A DNA stretch of 64,000 bases from Hirundichthys speculiger (lineage: Eukaryota > Chordata > Actinopteri > Beloniformes > Exocoetidae): NCBI GenBank assembly GCA_018398805.1, contig JAGFBZ010001572.1, positions 97,407 to 161,406 on the forward strand, read 5' to 3'. Within the stretch, counting starts at the first letter, position 1. The number at the start of each line of letters is the position of its first letter. Positions 11,820 to 23,526 of the stretch are shown piece after piece. The notes under the pieces were generated by a model. That model made no database searches. It was not told the origin of the DNA and was given only the letters and a program-made list of their open reading frames with translations. The position numbers and the translations under genes were made by a program.

Positions 11820-12760
11820 TAGGGGCGTCACATCATCGCGTTAATTGCCATTAATTAATTACAGACATATTTAGCGCGTTAAGTTTTTTTTAATCGCGTT
11901 CATCTAATTTTTAATCTCTAATTTTACTGGTCCTGTTTGTGAGACCCTTTTTATAAAATCAGTTTGTAGGTCATTCGCCAAAGACATAAATGTCAGTCAC
12001 ACCCTGAAGTGGACATTGATCGGCTGTCGTTGTGTTTGGGTTTGTTTAGCACAAGCTGATAGGCTCCTATTGTAGTTGGGAGGCCAAGGTGAGGAGCGGT
12101 GAGTAGCGGGTAGGAGACGTGAAAATGGAGGAGCATCTGAAAGTTGTCGGTCCAATGAACGGGAAATTTAAATTTCAAAAACAAACCGACGGCAACTTTG
12201 ATAAAGGTAGAGTGATATGTGTTCTTTGTAAGAAGGAGTTTGCTTACCACCGAAGCCGCTCAGGTTTAGCCTACCACATCAATGCAAAGCACCCTGTCGC
12301 GAGTGCAGCCACAGCTAACGTCAGCGGCGAAGACGTTAGCAATTTAGCGAACAATAGCAATGCTCTTCGCCAAACTACACCCCGCGTATAAGCAAGTCTG
12401 TGATCAACAGGTTGACAAACATTCTTGCCAAATGGATAGCAATGAACTGCAGGCCAACAAACATAGTGGAAGACGAGGGGTTAACGGGTGTTGCAAACTG
12501 CGTCCAATGACCCATCACACAAGCCGCCGTGCAGGACTACAGTGACGAACAAAATCAGCAAGATGTACGACAGCGAAAAGAAAAACAAAATTCTTCATCC
12601 TGCCACAATAATTAAATAATGAAGTTAAATGAAAAATACCTAAAGTTGAGGGCTTTTCTCAGCAATTTTTAGGTGAGATTAAAAGATATTATTAGATTAA
12701 TTAATTACAGATCATAATTAATTAATCTCTCAATTTTTTTTTAATCGCATGACAGCACTA
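11820..12760 (+). mobile_element. hAT element with BED zinc-finger remnant
   Basis: Ends TAGGGGCGTCACATCATCGC and inverse TAGTGCTGTCATGCGATTAA, with the perfect 8-bp duplication ACAACAAT at 11812-11819 and 12761-12768. Both ends are rich in ATTAATTA/GCGTTAA words. The interior keeps the N-terminal part of a hAT transposase (separate entry) but lacks the catalytic core, so the copy is internally deleted. Confidence 0.9.
12119..12391 (+). pseudogene. Truncated hAT transposase N-terminus (BED zinc finger)
   Basis: A 90-codon frame begins MKMEEHLKVVG and contains a BED finger: C-V-L-C at about residues 34-37, then an aromatic-rich spacer and Y-H-I-N-A-K-H, giving Cx2C...Hx4H. BED fingers bind transposon ends in hAT transposases. 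After the stop, remnants such as TNILAKWIAMNCRP and IVEDEGL at about 12400-12480 in another frame show that more of the transposase was once present. The DDE catalytic region is missing. Confidence 0.8.
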
Positions 12761-13163
12761 ACAACAATCTTCATCTTTCCAGAAGCTCCTTTTAAAAAGA
12801 CCTGCAGAACAACAATCGGCAGTTTTGGCGTCTTCTTCTTTCGTCGCACCACTTCCAAAGCGCCCCTAAGCCATGATGCTCCCTCCACCGTGCCTCACAC
12901 TGGGGTTGAGGTTCTGCTGTTGGGACACCTGGAGCTCATAGTCTGCCAAGACTTTAGCAGAAGATGCAGATGTTTGGAGGTCCCCGTCACCAAGGTTATT
13001 ATCGTTAATGAAAACAAACAAAATAACGAAAAACTAGAATTGAAAAAAACCTTTTCATTAACTGAAATAAAATAAAAACAAGAGTTTTTAAAAAAAACAA
13101 TAACTGAAACTGTATTATGTGTTTATAAAACAAACTAAAATTAATTATAATAATGTCCTTCAT

Positions 13164-14177
13164 TAGTGCTGGGCGATATGGAAAAAATCATATATCACGA
13201 TATGGACTATTTTATATCACGATAACGATATATATCGCGATATACCATAATAAGGTATGTTTTCAGTTATTCTCTGAAAAGTTTGACAAAAATTTCATTG
13301 CTTACTTTTCAACTTTATTTTGAAAGGACATTTAGCTGAAGCTAAAACAGGTAGGTACAGAGGTACAGTAGCTTTCACATTTTTTTTTAAAGTACAACAG
13401 TTTCTGAGAGGAAAAACACATTTTTGCGCTGAAGTTCAGCTATAAAAAATAAACACAAATTATTTTTCAACTTTCTGAAATATGTAACCTTGTAGTGCAA
13501 AGTTTGCAAACCAATATAAAGTGTCTAAAGTAAACATCAGGGTTGAAGAGAACTCTGTTTAAGGCGTTAACCATGAATAAAAGTGCAAACAGGCTACTTT
13601 ATAGAAGTAGATATGATTCTATCAAATTTATCGTTGCAGGTTATTTAATTACATATTTGCTGTAATATGCAGCACGGTGGCTTAGTGGTTAGCACTGTTG
13701 CCTCACAGCTAGAAGGTTCCTGGTTCGAACCTCGGCAGGGGGGGGGTCCTGGATTGAACCTCGGGGCCTTTCTGTGTGGAGTTTGCATATTCTCCTGTGC
13801 TTGCATGGATTCTCTCCTGGGTACTCCTGCTTCTCCTGTGCTTCCTCCCACAGTCCAAAAACATGCATATCAGGTTAATTGATAATTCCAAATTGGGGTG
13901 TGAATGGTTGTGTGTCTGTATGTGTGACCCTGCGATGGACTGGCAACCTGTCCAGGGTGAACCCCTGCCTTTCGCCCGTAGACAGCTGGGATAGGCTCCA
14001 GCAGATCCCCGTGACCCTTCAAGGATGAAACGGGTATAGAAAATGGATGGATGGATGGATTTGCTGTAATAATTGATAAAATTAGGTTAGAAACGATAGA
14101 AACGATAGAAGAGAAATGGCACGATACACACTTTTATATTGTCCCCACGATATGTATCGTCATATTGCCCAGCACTA
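13164..14177 (+). mobile_element. hAT-type MITE family A, copy A2 (carries a SINE)
   Basis: TAGTGCTGGGCGATATGG end and inverse TAGTGCTGGGCAATATGACG end, with the perfect duplication TCCTTCAT at 13156-13163 and 14178-14185. The element is normal in sequence but lengthened by a SINE at 13668-14058. Confidence 0.92.
13668..14058 (+). mobile_element. tRNA-headed SINE with (GATG)n tail, nested in A2
   Basis: The head contains a pol III A-box-like TGGCTTAGTGG and a B-box-like GGTTCGAACCT. It is followed by a body common in fish genomes (TGTGTGGAGTTTGC..., CCTGCGATGGACTGGC...) and a GGATGGATGGAT tail. The 13-bp target duplication ATTTGCTGTAATA at 13655-13667 and 14059-14071 is perfect and of LINE-mediated type. 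The GATG tail matches the Rex3-like LINE in this window, which suggests that LINE class as its partner. A G-run and imperfect copy of the first box region at about 13739-13760 distinguish this copy. Confidence 0.82.
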
Positions 14178-14901
14178 TCCTTCATTTTCCTTCATAAACG
14201 TTTGAAATCTATTAACTTCGCTCCGGCGTACAACAACAACCGCAAAAAAAAAAAAAAGTGATCAGCAGTGATGGCTGCGGCAAAAGTTGGGAGAAAGCGG
14301 CACAGTCCTGTTTGGGATTTCTTTGACTATGACTGTGTTAACGATAAAAATTAGTGCCTTGTTGTAGAAGCAGGTGATACAATGTGTGAGCAAAAAACCC
14401 ACAAAGCTGAAAGTCCATTTGAAAAGCTCACACAAGAAGGCTAACCAAGACTAGCTGGATAAGCTAGGCTAAGCTAGCCCCCTGGAAAGAGAAGCTACAG
14501 CTGCAGGCCAGTCAGCGTTGGGAAGGAACGGGAGAAAACAGCAACTATAATGGACTGTTTCCATGGAGACCAGATAGCTGCTGGTCAGTAAATACGCAGG
14601 AACACCACAAGAGGGAAGACGCATTGATAAATATGTTTATTGAGACCGGAATGTAAAATGTGACTGATAGCCTTCAAAAAGTTCAGTGCTTCACTCCAAC
14701 CAAAATTACAACCCTAATTTACAAAATAAAACTAAAACTAACACTGAAACTAATAAAAACTAAACTAAAACTAAGTATTTCAAAACAAAAACGAATAAAA
14801 AACTAGCAAAACTGCTCTAAAATGAATTAAAACTAACTGAATTTGGAAAAACTAAACTAAAAACTAAAACTAATGGAAAATCCAGAACCATTTAAACCCT
14901 G

Positions 14902-15421
14902 CTCGGCACCTTCATCAGGGCTGAACGATGCAAGTTTGCAGACATCCAACGGGGAGCAGTGGGGGGGGGGCTAAGATCCCTTTTTCCCGCTTCACGCATC
15001 TCTTTATTGCTTTAAAGCTTTCACAGTTGTCGGCCCATTTACTGAATCACTGATTCTGAAAACATAACTGGCGCCTGAATGTTGTGAGTCATGTTGAATC
15101 ATTTTCAGATTATTCCAGACCACAGACTTCGCCCCGACGCTTTAATTTTATACAACTTCTAAACCGAACTGCACGATCACCGACCGCCGTCACCGAGTCG
15201 CGCTGCAGATTTAATGTTCCTGCCGGAGGACATGATGACAAATGCTCTCTCTTTCACATTTCATGGGTTGTTGAGGTTTGTTTGTTTTTTTTTGGTAATG
15301 CATATTTAAACAACTTCTAAAAGCAGATTTCAGGCATTTATTACAACAAATGTTGGAGTCGCTCTGAATTGCAAATTTTCAATTTCTTTTCTAAACCAGC
15401 AAAAAAACCAAAAAAAAAAAA
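14902..15421. other. Unique intronic sequence
   Basis: No gene or interspersed repeat recognised. There are short G-runs at 14961-14970 and an A-run just before 15421. Confidence 0.45.
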
Positions 15422-15505
15422 GGCTGCTTTCCGTCAGGCTGAACCGCTATTATTGATCATAAGAGGTTCTTCTGCAGCTACATATGTAATATTTGGAGCT
15501 GCAAT
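15422..15505 (+). repeat. Flank repeat shared with 34327-34419
   Basis: About 84 bp beginning GGCTGCTTTCCGTCAGGCTG and ending just before hAT C2 is nearly the same as the sequence before hAT C3. The shared flank means C2 and C3 are related by duplication of a larger segment, or both sit in copies of another repeat. Confidence 0.75.
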
Positions 15506-17182
15506 TAGGGGCGCACAATAATTATCGGCCCGATAGTTATCGGAAATTATGACGTTATTCCGATAAGTCAGATATCATGACCAACAGCTCCGATAACATA
15601 TATATTTTTGTCAACACGGCAGTGTCTGTTATGTTCAAGTTACGTTAGCATAATCAGAAAAACGATTTCTCAGTAAGGAAAATCAAGAATACCGCCTCAT
15701 GCCAGAAAACATCTTGTTAACTCGGTCATAATTTTGGTAGTTGCGGACTTGAATTTATATTTGGAGAATTTTCCCACATGTTACACATAAAAAAAAAATA
15801 GGAAAGGCCGAACGAACATCTAGCAAACTGGGGAATTTGGGAATTTACGTTACACCTTAAATGCAGCCTGCAGCACAGCGATGGTATGGAACTTCGTTAA
15901 AGTTCCAGAAGAAGATAGTTCGCTGGTTATTTGTGACAAATGCTTCAAGCGAATTCTATGAGGAGGGAAAAATAGCACAAGCTTTAATACGTCAAACCTG
16001 ATCAGCCACCTGAAACATAACCATCACTTCCATGGAGTTTTGAAATTGCACTAACGTGAGCTAACAAGAGCTAACAGGAGCTAACGCTAATGGGAGCAAG
16101 CCAGCAGCAGGTCTCTCCTCATCTAAAGCTTCCATGAGATAAAAAAAATACTACTGAACCTCATTTACTTTAATTAAAGGCATTCATGTGAATGGAACCA
16201 CAAGCCAAAATTCTTTAAACAATTTTTTGTTACTATGGAGTGCACTTTTTCAGTTAATTTACACGGACGAGCCTAACTTGTGTCAATACATTATGCACTG
16301 TACATTATTTTTTATTGTCATTGATGAATGCATTTTTTCAGTTAGTAATTCTGATGCATGTATTTCCATCAGGGCTCTGTACCGGTCCGTTGTGGTGAAG
16401 AGAGAGCTGAGCCAAAAGGCAAGGCTCTCTGTTTACCGGTCGATCTTTGTTCCAACCCTCACCTATGGTCATGAACTGTGGGTAGTGACTGAAAGAATGA
16501 GATCGCGGATACAAGCGGCGGAAATGAGTTTTCTCCGCAGGGTGGCTGGACTCTCTCTTAGAGACAGGGTGAGAAGTTCAGTCATTCGGGAGAGACTCAG
16601 AGTAGAGCCGCTGCTCCTTCACATCGAGAGGAGCCAGTTGAGGTGGTTCATCTGGTTAGGATGCCCCCCGGAGGCCTCCCTGGGGAGGTGTTTCAGGCAT
16701 GTCCAACTGGGAGAAGACCACGGGGAAGACCCAGGACCCGCTGGAGAGATTATATCTCTCTCAGCTGGCCTGGGAACGCCTCGGGATTCTCCCAGAGGAG
16801 CTGGTGGAAGCGGCCGAGGGGAGGGAGGTCTGGGCCTCTCAGCTGAAGCTGCTGCCCCCGCGACCCGATTCCGGACCAAGCGGGAGTTAATGGATGGATG
16901 GATGGATGGTATTTCCATCAGTTCAAGGAGCCTTTATTTTTTATATCAGTCAGTAATGAACCTTATTTAAGTTAGTGAGATATCAAATAGGTTTGTTTGA
17001 TAGCTTTACAAAAATGTTTGAGAGGCTTCCAATAGTTTTTCATTGGAAAAAATAAATATCTGTTCATTTAAAAAGTCAAAACTATTTTTGATTTTGTTCA
17101 TAGTATTGATGTAATGATCTTAGGTATATGTGTGTGTTATCAGTTATAGGTATCGGCCTTTAGGAGCTGAATGTTATCGCTT
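15506..17182 (+). mobile_element. hAT family C, copy 2, interrupted by a LINE
   Basis: The left end is TAGGGGCGCACAATAATTAT. The right part matches the inverse of C1 but ends near ATGTTATCG, so the last roughly 25 bp are missing or altered and no right target duplication was seen. At about 15895-16030 the plus strand retains a BED-finger segment (V-I-C-D-K-C ... T-S-N-L-I-S-H-L-K-H-N-H-H) with frame damage. A LINE is inserted at 16373-16908. Confidence 0.8.
16373..16908 (+). mobile_element. Rex3/RTE-like LINE, 5'-truncated 3' end with RT C-terminus
   Basis: A plus-strand frame encodes the C-terminal part of a LINE reverse transcriptase polyprotein: L-Y-R-S-V-V-V-K-R-E-L, then L-T-Y-G-H-E-L-W, R-I-Q-A-A-E-M-S-F-L-R-R-V-A-G and R-D-R-V-R-S-S-V-I-R-E. 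A frame slip follows, and the continuation (R-L-A-W-E-R-L-G type, L-P-P-R-P-D-S-G-P-S-G-S) lies in the next frames. It ends in (GATG)n. The 13-bp duplication GTATTTCCATCAG at 16360-16372 and 16909-16921 is perfect, so it inserted by target-primed reverse transcription and is fairly young. Clade assignment rests on the tail and the IQAAEM/LRRVAG wording. Confidence 0.8.
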
Positions 17183-18092
17183 CTGACTCCGACTGGCGGT
17201 TGACGGGTTCGACTGTCACCTTGGGTGCAACGTTTTATCTGATTCAGACTGAAGATGCACCGAAAGTTTGCTTCAAAGCGCCGCCGTTCGAAGAGAAACC
17301 GAGACTCCAAACGAAGCGGCACTTCTGCACGCTTCAGCGAGGCGTTTGGGTCAACGTTGGTCCTGCTCAGCTGCAGCTTCCTCCACTCTGCTGGACGTCA
17401 GTCACACTCTGAACATTATTCAGTAAGTTTCTATGGGAATACTGCCGATCAAACACACAGTGAGACGGCTTAGCAGACAAAAGAGAAATGCACAAGAACG
17501 TACCCGTGCTTTGAAAGCAGCAACGATAAAAAACTCTCAGTGAATGGAGCCATTACCGAGGTGTTAATGGTGAGAGATCATGTTCTCCAACATCCTGAAC
17601 CGAGATCCTCCCTGCACACAAATCTGTGTGTACTGGTGTACACAATGAAATAAAAACCTCAAACTGTCAATAACAATCATGGAGAAATCTCCCGTTTACA
17701 AAGAAAGAAAAAAAAACACTTGTATGGCGCTGACTCACTTAAACGATTGGCACACTTGACTCACTATGAAAGAGCTGCAGAACAAGAGCAGAACGGGGTG
17801 ACATGGGTGGGTGTTTCAGGCTATTCATTGATACTGAAATTTATCAAAAACTGAGGGCTTTGAATGAGCTGGATGGTCAAAAAAACAAAAAACAACAACA
17901 ACAACAAAAACAGTTAGTTTCATCCTATTTTGCAAATATTCATCAGAACTGGGTTGAATAAAGCCGGTCGGGCAGCGGAGCTCTCCCTCCTCCCTGTTTC
18001 ACTTAAATACTTCAATTTAGAAATCAAGCAACTTTTGCATCTAGAAAGGAACATTTTATTACAGTCCAGCTGCCAAAAACACAATAAACCAG
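17183..18092. other. Unique intronic sequence
   Basis: No gene or repeat with ends recognised. There is an AAC-rich run near 17880-17910. Short open frames at 17140-17470 overlap on both strands and look like chance. Confidence 0.45.
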
Positions 18093-18335
18093 TAGGGGGG
18101 AGTATTGGCAAGGACCTCGCAATACGATATGTATCATGATACTTGGATCACAATACGATATCACGATATATTGTGATATTCTACCCAGTTAATATCAAAA
18201 TTAAAAGTAGAGATGAAAAATAAAGTTGCTGTATATGTTCATCAGATGATATTGAGAAACACTGAATTATATGATAATTAAAAAAAAAGAAAAAATCGTC
18301 CCAAAATCGATCCAAATCGATCCACCCCCCCAGAA
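18093..18335 (-). mobile_element. hAT family B, copy 3 (truncated)
   Basis: It begins TAGGGGGGAGTATTGGCAAG, the family-B right end in reverse, and follows the family through CAATACGATATGTATCATG and TCTACCCAGTTAATATC. Beyond the ATCAGATGATATTGA stretch the body is deleted and rearranged, ending in ATCGATCCAAATCGATCC. No duplication found. Confidence 0.75.
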
Positions 18336-19022
18336 AACTCCTCGGACCTACACCGATTCATCATAGGTCTTTTACCCCCTTTTTGACTTCACCAAAACGA
18401 GCGAAAGTCTTTCACCAAAAGGTGAGGGGCATCATTATCAATATGGCATCCTTCTGTTGGGGAACCAGAACCGGTACGGTCACTTCAGGTGGAGCCAGTC
18501 CATCCAATCGGTACCTTTCTCCTCTGTATGTTTGAAGTCTTTTCTCAGACAAAGCTCAGCGTCTTCTGTCTCAGAAGGAGGACTAGAACAAGCTGGATGT
18601 CCTCCACCGTTGTCCTTTCACTCAACTGTGGTGGTCTTTATTTACTGGAGACACTGCGTCGCACAGGTATGATGTCACACCGTTACGTAGCAGAAAGGGC
18701 TACAGCCATTCGGCGATGTACCTGAAGGCGCAAGCGTAAGCTCGGTCAGAGTCGACCGTTCCAAACCGTACCATACTGACCCAAACTGAGCTGTTAAATG
18801 AAGTGGACCAAAAAGTGAACCTACTTGATTTGAAAAAGGACCCAGTTCTGTCGCTGCTAACTGCACGCGGTGCAGGGACTTTTACCACTTCGGATGGGAC
18901 GCCCAAGGACCAGAAAACAACTGACATGTGACGTGAACCTGAGGAGCTTTACTGCATCCACATCAATCAAGTCCCTTTGTTTTCACAGCGAAATTCACAA
19001 CTAAGTCATCACAAGGCACTTT
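18336..19022. other. Unique intronic sequence
   Basis: No gene or repeat recognised. Overlapping short frames at 18457-18927 on both strands lack any known motif. Confidence 0.45.
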
Positions 19023-19572
19023 CGGGGGTCCCCAACCCCCAGGCCACGGATCAATTGGTACCGGGCCGCGCAAGAAAAAATTAGCTATTCAAGTTGTTTT
19101 TATTATACGAGTCTGAACGAGCTTTTATTTTGAAAAATATTTTATTATGAAAAATGACCGGATTCCCTCGCTTACATCTCGGCCACTTGAGCGCCAAAAT
19201 TTAACCCAGCTAGCAAAATGAGTAAGAAACAGACGTCTCTGGAAAGTTTCCTTGTGAAGGAGAAAATGCACAGTGAAGAGAAAGAAGAACAGCCGACAAC
19301 TTCCAAGAAAGAAAAAGATTTTAACAGACAATACCAGGAGTTCTATTGAAATATGGATTTATCACGACAGGTGATTCCCACATACCAGGCCCACTCTGCG
19401 TGAGTTTTTTTTTTTTTGTTATTTATTTAATGGGTATAGAGGATGTTACCAAAGACTTTGATGTTATACTCATGTTATTGCTGTAATGTAACAAGTAATG
19501 AGGAAGCGCCCCGCCTGTAAAATTGTCAAACGTTGACTGGTCTGCAGTTATAAAAAAGGTTGGGGACCACTG
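19023..19572 (+). mobile_element. hAT-Charlie/ZBED5-like element, internally deleted
   Basis: The ends CGGGGGTCCCCAACCCCC and inverse CAGTGGTCCCCAACC are typical of this hAT group. The plus strand from 19221 encodes M-S-K-K-Q-T-S-L-E-S-F-L and then R-Q-Y-Q-E-S-Y, followed in the next frame by a G-D-S-H-I-P-G-P-x-C-V segment. This matches the N-terminus of Charlie/ZBED5-type transposases. The catalytic part is absent and the frame is broken. No clear target duplication was seen. Confidence 0.75.
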
Positions 19573-19985
19573 CTTTTCATGGAAAACATTCAAAGTTGAC
19601 ACAAGCTAAAAATAACCCAATTAAATCCAAATTAGATTGCAAGTCATGGATAACACAATTCATTCCGATTCATCCAATCCAACGTTTGCCGGCCAAGCGG
19701 GCAGCGCTCCCCGCCGCTCCGCTCCAGGTCATTTCCTGTGGGACTTTGTCGTGGCGACTCAGACACGCTTTCTTTCTCTCTTCCGTCACTACTTTCTCGA
19801 GTTTCTTAAAATCGCCTCTGCCATGTCGTCTACTACCTTCAAAGGAGACCACCGAGACGGGATTCAAGTTACTTCGCTTGGTTTTTGCAGACCGCAACAA
19901 CTAGATGACATTTCCAAAAAGTACGCAAATATTCCTTCAGCTGAAATTGGAACTGACATTTTGAAATGAAAGAAAGGGAGGAATT
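19573..19985. other. Unique sequence with a 110-codon open frame
   Basis: Frame 19637-19969 is the longest here. It has no recognised domain and no flanking splice or promoter signals that convince me. Left unassigned. Confidence 0.4.
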
Positions 19986-20462
19986 TGAATTCAAATTCCT
20001 CCATTAACCCTCAATCTTTGGCCCTCGAAAGTAAGTGAAAAGCTTATCTTGTGACTTAGAAATGGGACGCCTCTTGAGTGCAGTTACGTCTTCAGACTGT
20101 AGGGGGCGGTCTTACGCCAAAGCTATGTCCAGTCTGTCAAGAAAACGACGATTAAGTAGAAGAAAAATAAGAGGCATTTTTATTTTCTATTTATATCTTA
20201 ACTATGAAAATACTTACATTCGTAGCTAGCTTTTTTGATCTGCATCCCTTCCGAAGATACGCAAAATACGCAATGCCTTCTGGGTAGCCCTTACTCCCGA
20301 GGGTAGTGCCGGAGAATCTCAACATCGAAAGCGAGAAAGCCCTCAAACTTGTCCCACAATTTGACGTTCTTAGAACCGGGTCAGCACTTTCAATTAGCGG
20401 GAGCGCACATTTTTGAGATTGAGGGTTGAGATTGAGGGTTAAGGGAGGAATTGGAGTTCACC
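19986..20462. mobile_element. Unclassified MITE-like element with AACCCTCAATC inverted arms
   Basis: The left arm TTCAAATTCCTCCATTAACC (followed by CTCAATC) is matched in inverse by the right arm at about 20425-20462 (inverse: CCAATTCCTCCCTTAACC followed by CTCAATC), and the right side has an extra tandem of the TTGAGATTGAGGG word. About 475 bp with no coding. The target duplication could not be fixed, so the superfamily is open. Confidence 0.6.
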
Positions 20463-20571
20463 CTAAGTCTTTTGCGCTGCTTTAAGTGAAACGCTCTGCA
20501 GAGTAAAAAGCTAAACCAAATCGAGGTCACCTCCAGAGGCGGGACGCTGAAGGGTCCAAGTTCACTTGGAG

Positions 20572-20900
20572 CAGTGATTCCCAAAGTGTGGGCCGCGGCT
20601 CCCTGGTGGGCCGTCGCGGTACTGCAGATGGGCCGTGAGAAGTCATTAAAATCTTTAAAATATGTTTTTAATTACTGTAAAATATTAACGACATGATTTA
20701 AAAACATTAATAAGTAACAAAACAAACCAGTTAAGTGTTATTCTACCGTCATCTTAACTTAATATGACAAGTGCCACCTTATTTGTTGACCCCTTACATT
20801 AATGTCAGAACGTAGCTTCTAGTCCTGGATGTTGATCACAGTTGTGATTAAAGGTTTGATTCAAATTGGGCTTTGGTGTTCTGAAGTTTGGGAACGGCTC
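20572..20900. mobile_element. hAT-type MITE (CAGTGATTCCCAAAGTGTGG end)
   Basis: The left end CAGTGATTCCCAAAGTGTGG and right end inverse GAGCCGTTCCCAAACTTC fit hAT-Charlie-like termini. The flanks ACTTGGAG (20564-20571) and ATTTGGAG (20901-20908) match at 7 of 8. No coding sequence. Confidence 0.78.
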
Positions 20901-20908
20901 ATTTGGAG

Positions 20909-22289
20909 GGTTCGTATGTGCGCAGAAAATGCCGACTAACTGCTCTGATTTGCTTTGTCCATGAACATCTGCAGCTTACTGGTGGATGAAATGAGGAGTT
21001 GAAGTAAAACCATTACACATGCTCAACAACCGCCTCCCCCTTCCCCCCAAAAAAAATAATAATTTGGGGGACACGGGGATAAATCTGAGGGCCCAACCGG
21101 ATTTTTAAAAACTGCTCATAAACCAAGTGAATTCAGTGCAACAAACTAGCTTTTCACCATTTTGAATTCTTCGTCGCTGCTAAATGAGACAAGCTGGGAT
21201 TCAGACAGATTGAGACCATTCCTCGCTTTGATGTTCCACAAATGCCACAAATCCTACTTAGCACATGAAAGAGGAGCATAAACCTCAGAACAGAATGGGA
21301 CAAGATGGGGGAGGGGGGGGGAGGCGTTATCGACATTACATAAGCTCCATGTCCTCCTTCACTGTCAGTTCAGCGGCAGTTGATTTTAGGAGGGCAAACA
21401 GAGTCGGAGATGAGGACGGGATCGACTCAGACAGGCACCGACAGGCCTTTCAAAACAAGGAAGGAAAAAAACAACATGGCTGGAGAATTCTTGCTTACCT
21501 CCAGAAATGAAAGGCGTGCAGCGGGCTGCACGGACTGCAAGGACTAGTGGGAGTGGGGCTCAAGCTCCGGGGAGTGAGGCTGCAAGTTAAATGGAGTGGA
21601 GTGAATAGTTGTTTTAATCACACACACAGGACACACACACACACACAGCTCTGACACGTGCCCACATGAAGACGTCATGGAGAGCACATTATCTCCGTCA
21701 GATGAACCCGACGGTGTTTGAGGAGCAGGTTCCTGAGGCATCTGTCTGGTTCTGCAGTGTTTGACATCGAGCCCGCACTCCGTCGAAGATTAAAACGACG
21801 CACGGGGCGATAAACTGAAAAGCTGCAGATCACTAAAAGGGGGGGGGGTTGCAGATCAACCGTAGCCTGACGGAGTAGTTCAGGTTTACCAGGTGATGTC
21901 ATGCCTCGAGTCCCTTCTCAGATTTGACAGCCAGCAGCAGCACTGCAGAGCTTTAGGTCATGCAAAGGTGAGGATTTTTTTTTTTTTTTTTTTTTTACTG
22001 CAGTGGCTTCAAAAAGTATGAAAAACACCCTTGTACAGAAAATTCTGTAAAACACACAACAGAACAACCAGCCCCAAAGGAAAACAGTACAGTTGTAATC
22101 ACATTTTAAGGGGCTATTCTGGTGATGTTTCTATTATAAGTCTAAAAGCAACAATAAACTGTTGTTTTATTTAGTGGCGCGTTGCATCAATACAACACTG
22201 AACACTGAGTCACTACCTGTAATTAACATTTGTATCTTTTTGAAGATTACCAAGCCCTTTTTGGTGTGTAAGTAAATAAGCTCTGGCAA
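20909..22289. other. Unique sequence with simple repeats
   Basis: It holds a short (CA)n stretch at about 21622-21648, G-runs near 21309 and 21840, and a T22 tract at 21975-21996. Directly after it, CAGTGGCTTCAAAAAGTATG resembles a Tc1/mariner terminus, but no partner end was found. No gene recognised. Confidence 0.5.
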
Positions 22290-22297
22290 ACAGTAAG

Positions 22298-22702
22298 TAG
22301 AGCTAAGTATCGATTTTGCGATATATAAATATCGATATTTTATCGAGTATCAATTTTTCAGCCGCGGGTATCGATATTCTAAGCTAACCTTTAAAAGCTT
22401 GCAAGCAATAATTTACATTGTTTAAATAAATGAAACAATTTTTCTCAACAAATCTTTTATTCATTTTGTCCAGCATTTACAAGCTGCCTGTCAGCCATAT
22501 AATGTGTAATTGATGCTTTCAGTTCAATTAATTCAAACAAAGTCATTGGAACACTCACAAGATGTCACCAAAATCACTTTGTCCCTTTAAAATCTTTTGT
22601 AAAATGATGTAAATGTATTGTAAGATGAATATCGATATATATCGTATCGTGAGCCAAATATCGTGTATCGTATCGCGAGATTAGTGTATCGCTACAGGCC
22701 TA
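22298..22702 (+). mobile_element. hAT-type MITE family I, copy 1
   Basis: Ends TAGAGCTAAGTATCGATTTT and inverse TAGGCCTGTAGCGATACAC, with the perfect duplication ACAGTAAG at 22290-22297 and 22703-22710. About 405 bp. The interior (TTTGTCCAGCATTT, GCTGCCTGTCAGCC) is shared with copies at 38.2 and 47.7 kb. Confidence 0.9.
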
Positions 22703-22807
22703 ACAGTAAGGCATTGAAGGTCTACGGCGGGCTGGAATCTTAGCCAGTTAATCTTAGCCTGGAATCTTAACCACTACAGGTGGATTTCCATGAGCAGGGG
22801 TTTGAGG

Positions 22808-23526
22808 TAGAGGTCTTCGGAACAACCCGACAACCCGAGGTTCCGACCCGACCCGAATCGGGTCTCGGGTCCATTCAAAAGACGTGACTCCAGTTCGGGT
22901 CGGAATCGGTACAGTTAGTCTCGAGTCCGCGTTTACTCAAGAGAGGTAAAGATATTGGCGGTGGCAGCCAATGTCAGGACTCGGGGCAGTTAAATTAATC
23001 ATTAATTAACGTGGCGCGTTTGTCATGAAACAATCGTGTTGTCGTAGCGTGTTATTAGCGGTTTGCCCGTCAGCACAACGGATCGCCAACATGACAACGC
23101 TGGATGACACGTCCTGAACGGTGTCGGCTATTAGCGTTAGCAGTTGCTACCAATAGCATCTGTATCCACAAAGAAAATAACAACGTGGATTTATAGCTGT
23201 TTACATCACGTAGCCTATGTAGCAACTGAACCGGTAGAAGAAGACAACTTTAGGTAAGAAAATCAAGTTTTATTCAACGCTAGACAACTTTTAACATGAG
23301 CAACTATGGGCTGGATTGTCTTGGTTCTATTTGGGTAACTCAGTTCAGTTCGTGGTCGGAAACTAAAGACTGAGGTCGGGTCGGTTCCGGGTCCAAATAT
23401 CGCGGGTCCATTCAGGTTCGGACTCCCGAACTTATGATAATAGCCCATGTCGGGTTGGTTTCTGGTCGAATTTTCACTGGTCTATTCGGGTTTGGGTCCA
23501 TGAAAGTGGACCCGTGAAGACCTCTA
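22808..23526 (+). mobile_element. hAT-type element family F, copy 1
   Basis: Ends TAGAGGTCTTCGGAACAACC and inverse TAGAGGTCTTCACGGGTCC, with the perfect duplication GTTTGAGG at 22800-22807 and 23527-23534. Subterminal regions are packed with GGGTCGGGTT/ACCCGAACCC words on both sides, giving long imperfect inverted repeats. The middle is unique to the family and has no long frame. Confidence 0.88.

Larger units (their letters stand above)
12993..14901 (+). mobile_element. hAT-like element (CAAGGTTATTATCGTTAA end), host of A2
   Basis: The left end is CAAGGTTATTATCGTTAATG and the right end inverse is CAGGGTTTAAATGGTTCTGG. Both are followed by AACTAAAAC-type repeats, long in the right part at about 14710-14880. 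The flanking 8-mers CCCGTCAC and CTCGGCAC agree at 6 of 8, compatible with an old duplication. No transposase frame is present. Removing the nested A2 leaves about 890 bp. Confidence 0.65.

Noticed and set aside
13668..13745. tRNA gene
   Set aside because: A and B boxes are present, but the rest is a SINE body with tail and target duplication, and no cloverleaf could be completed.
16188..16970. 260-codon frame as a host gene
   Set aside because: The middle is Rex3/RTE-like LINE reverse transcriptase with its target duplications; the outer parts are hAT C sequence.
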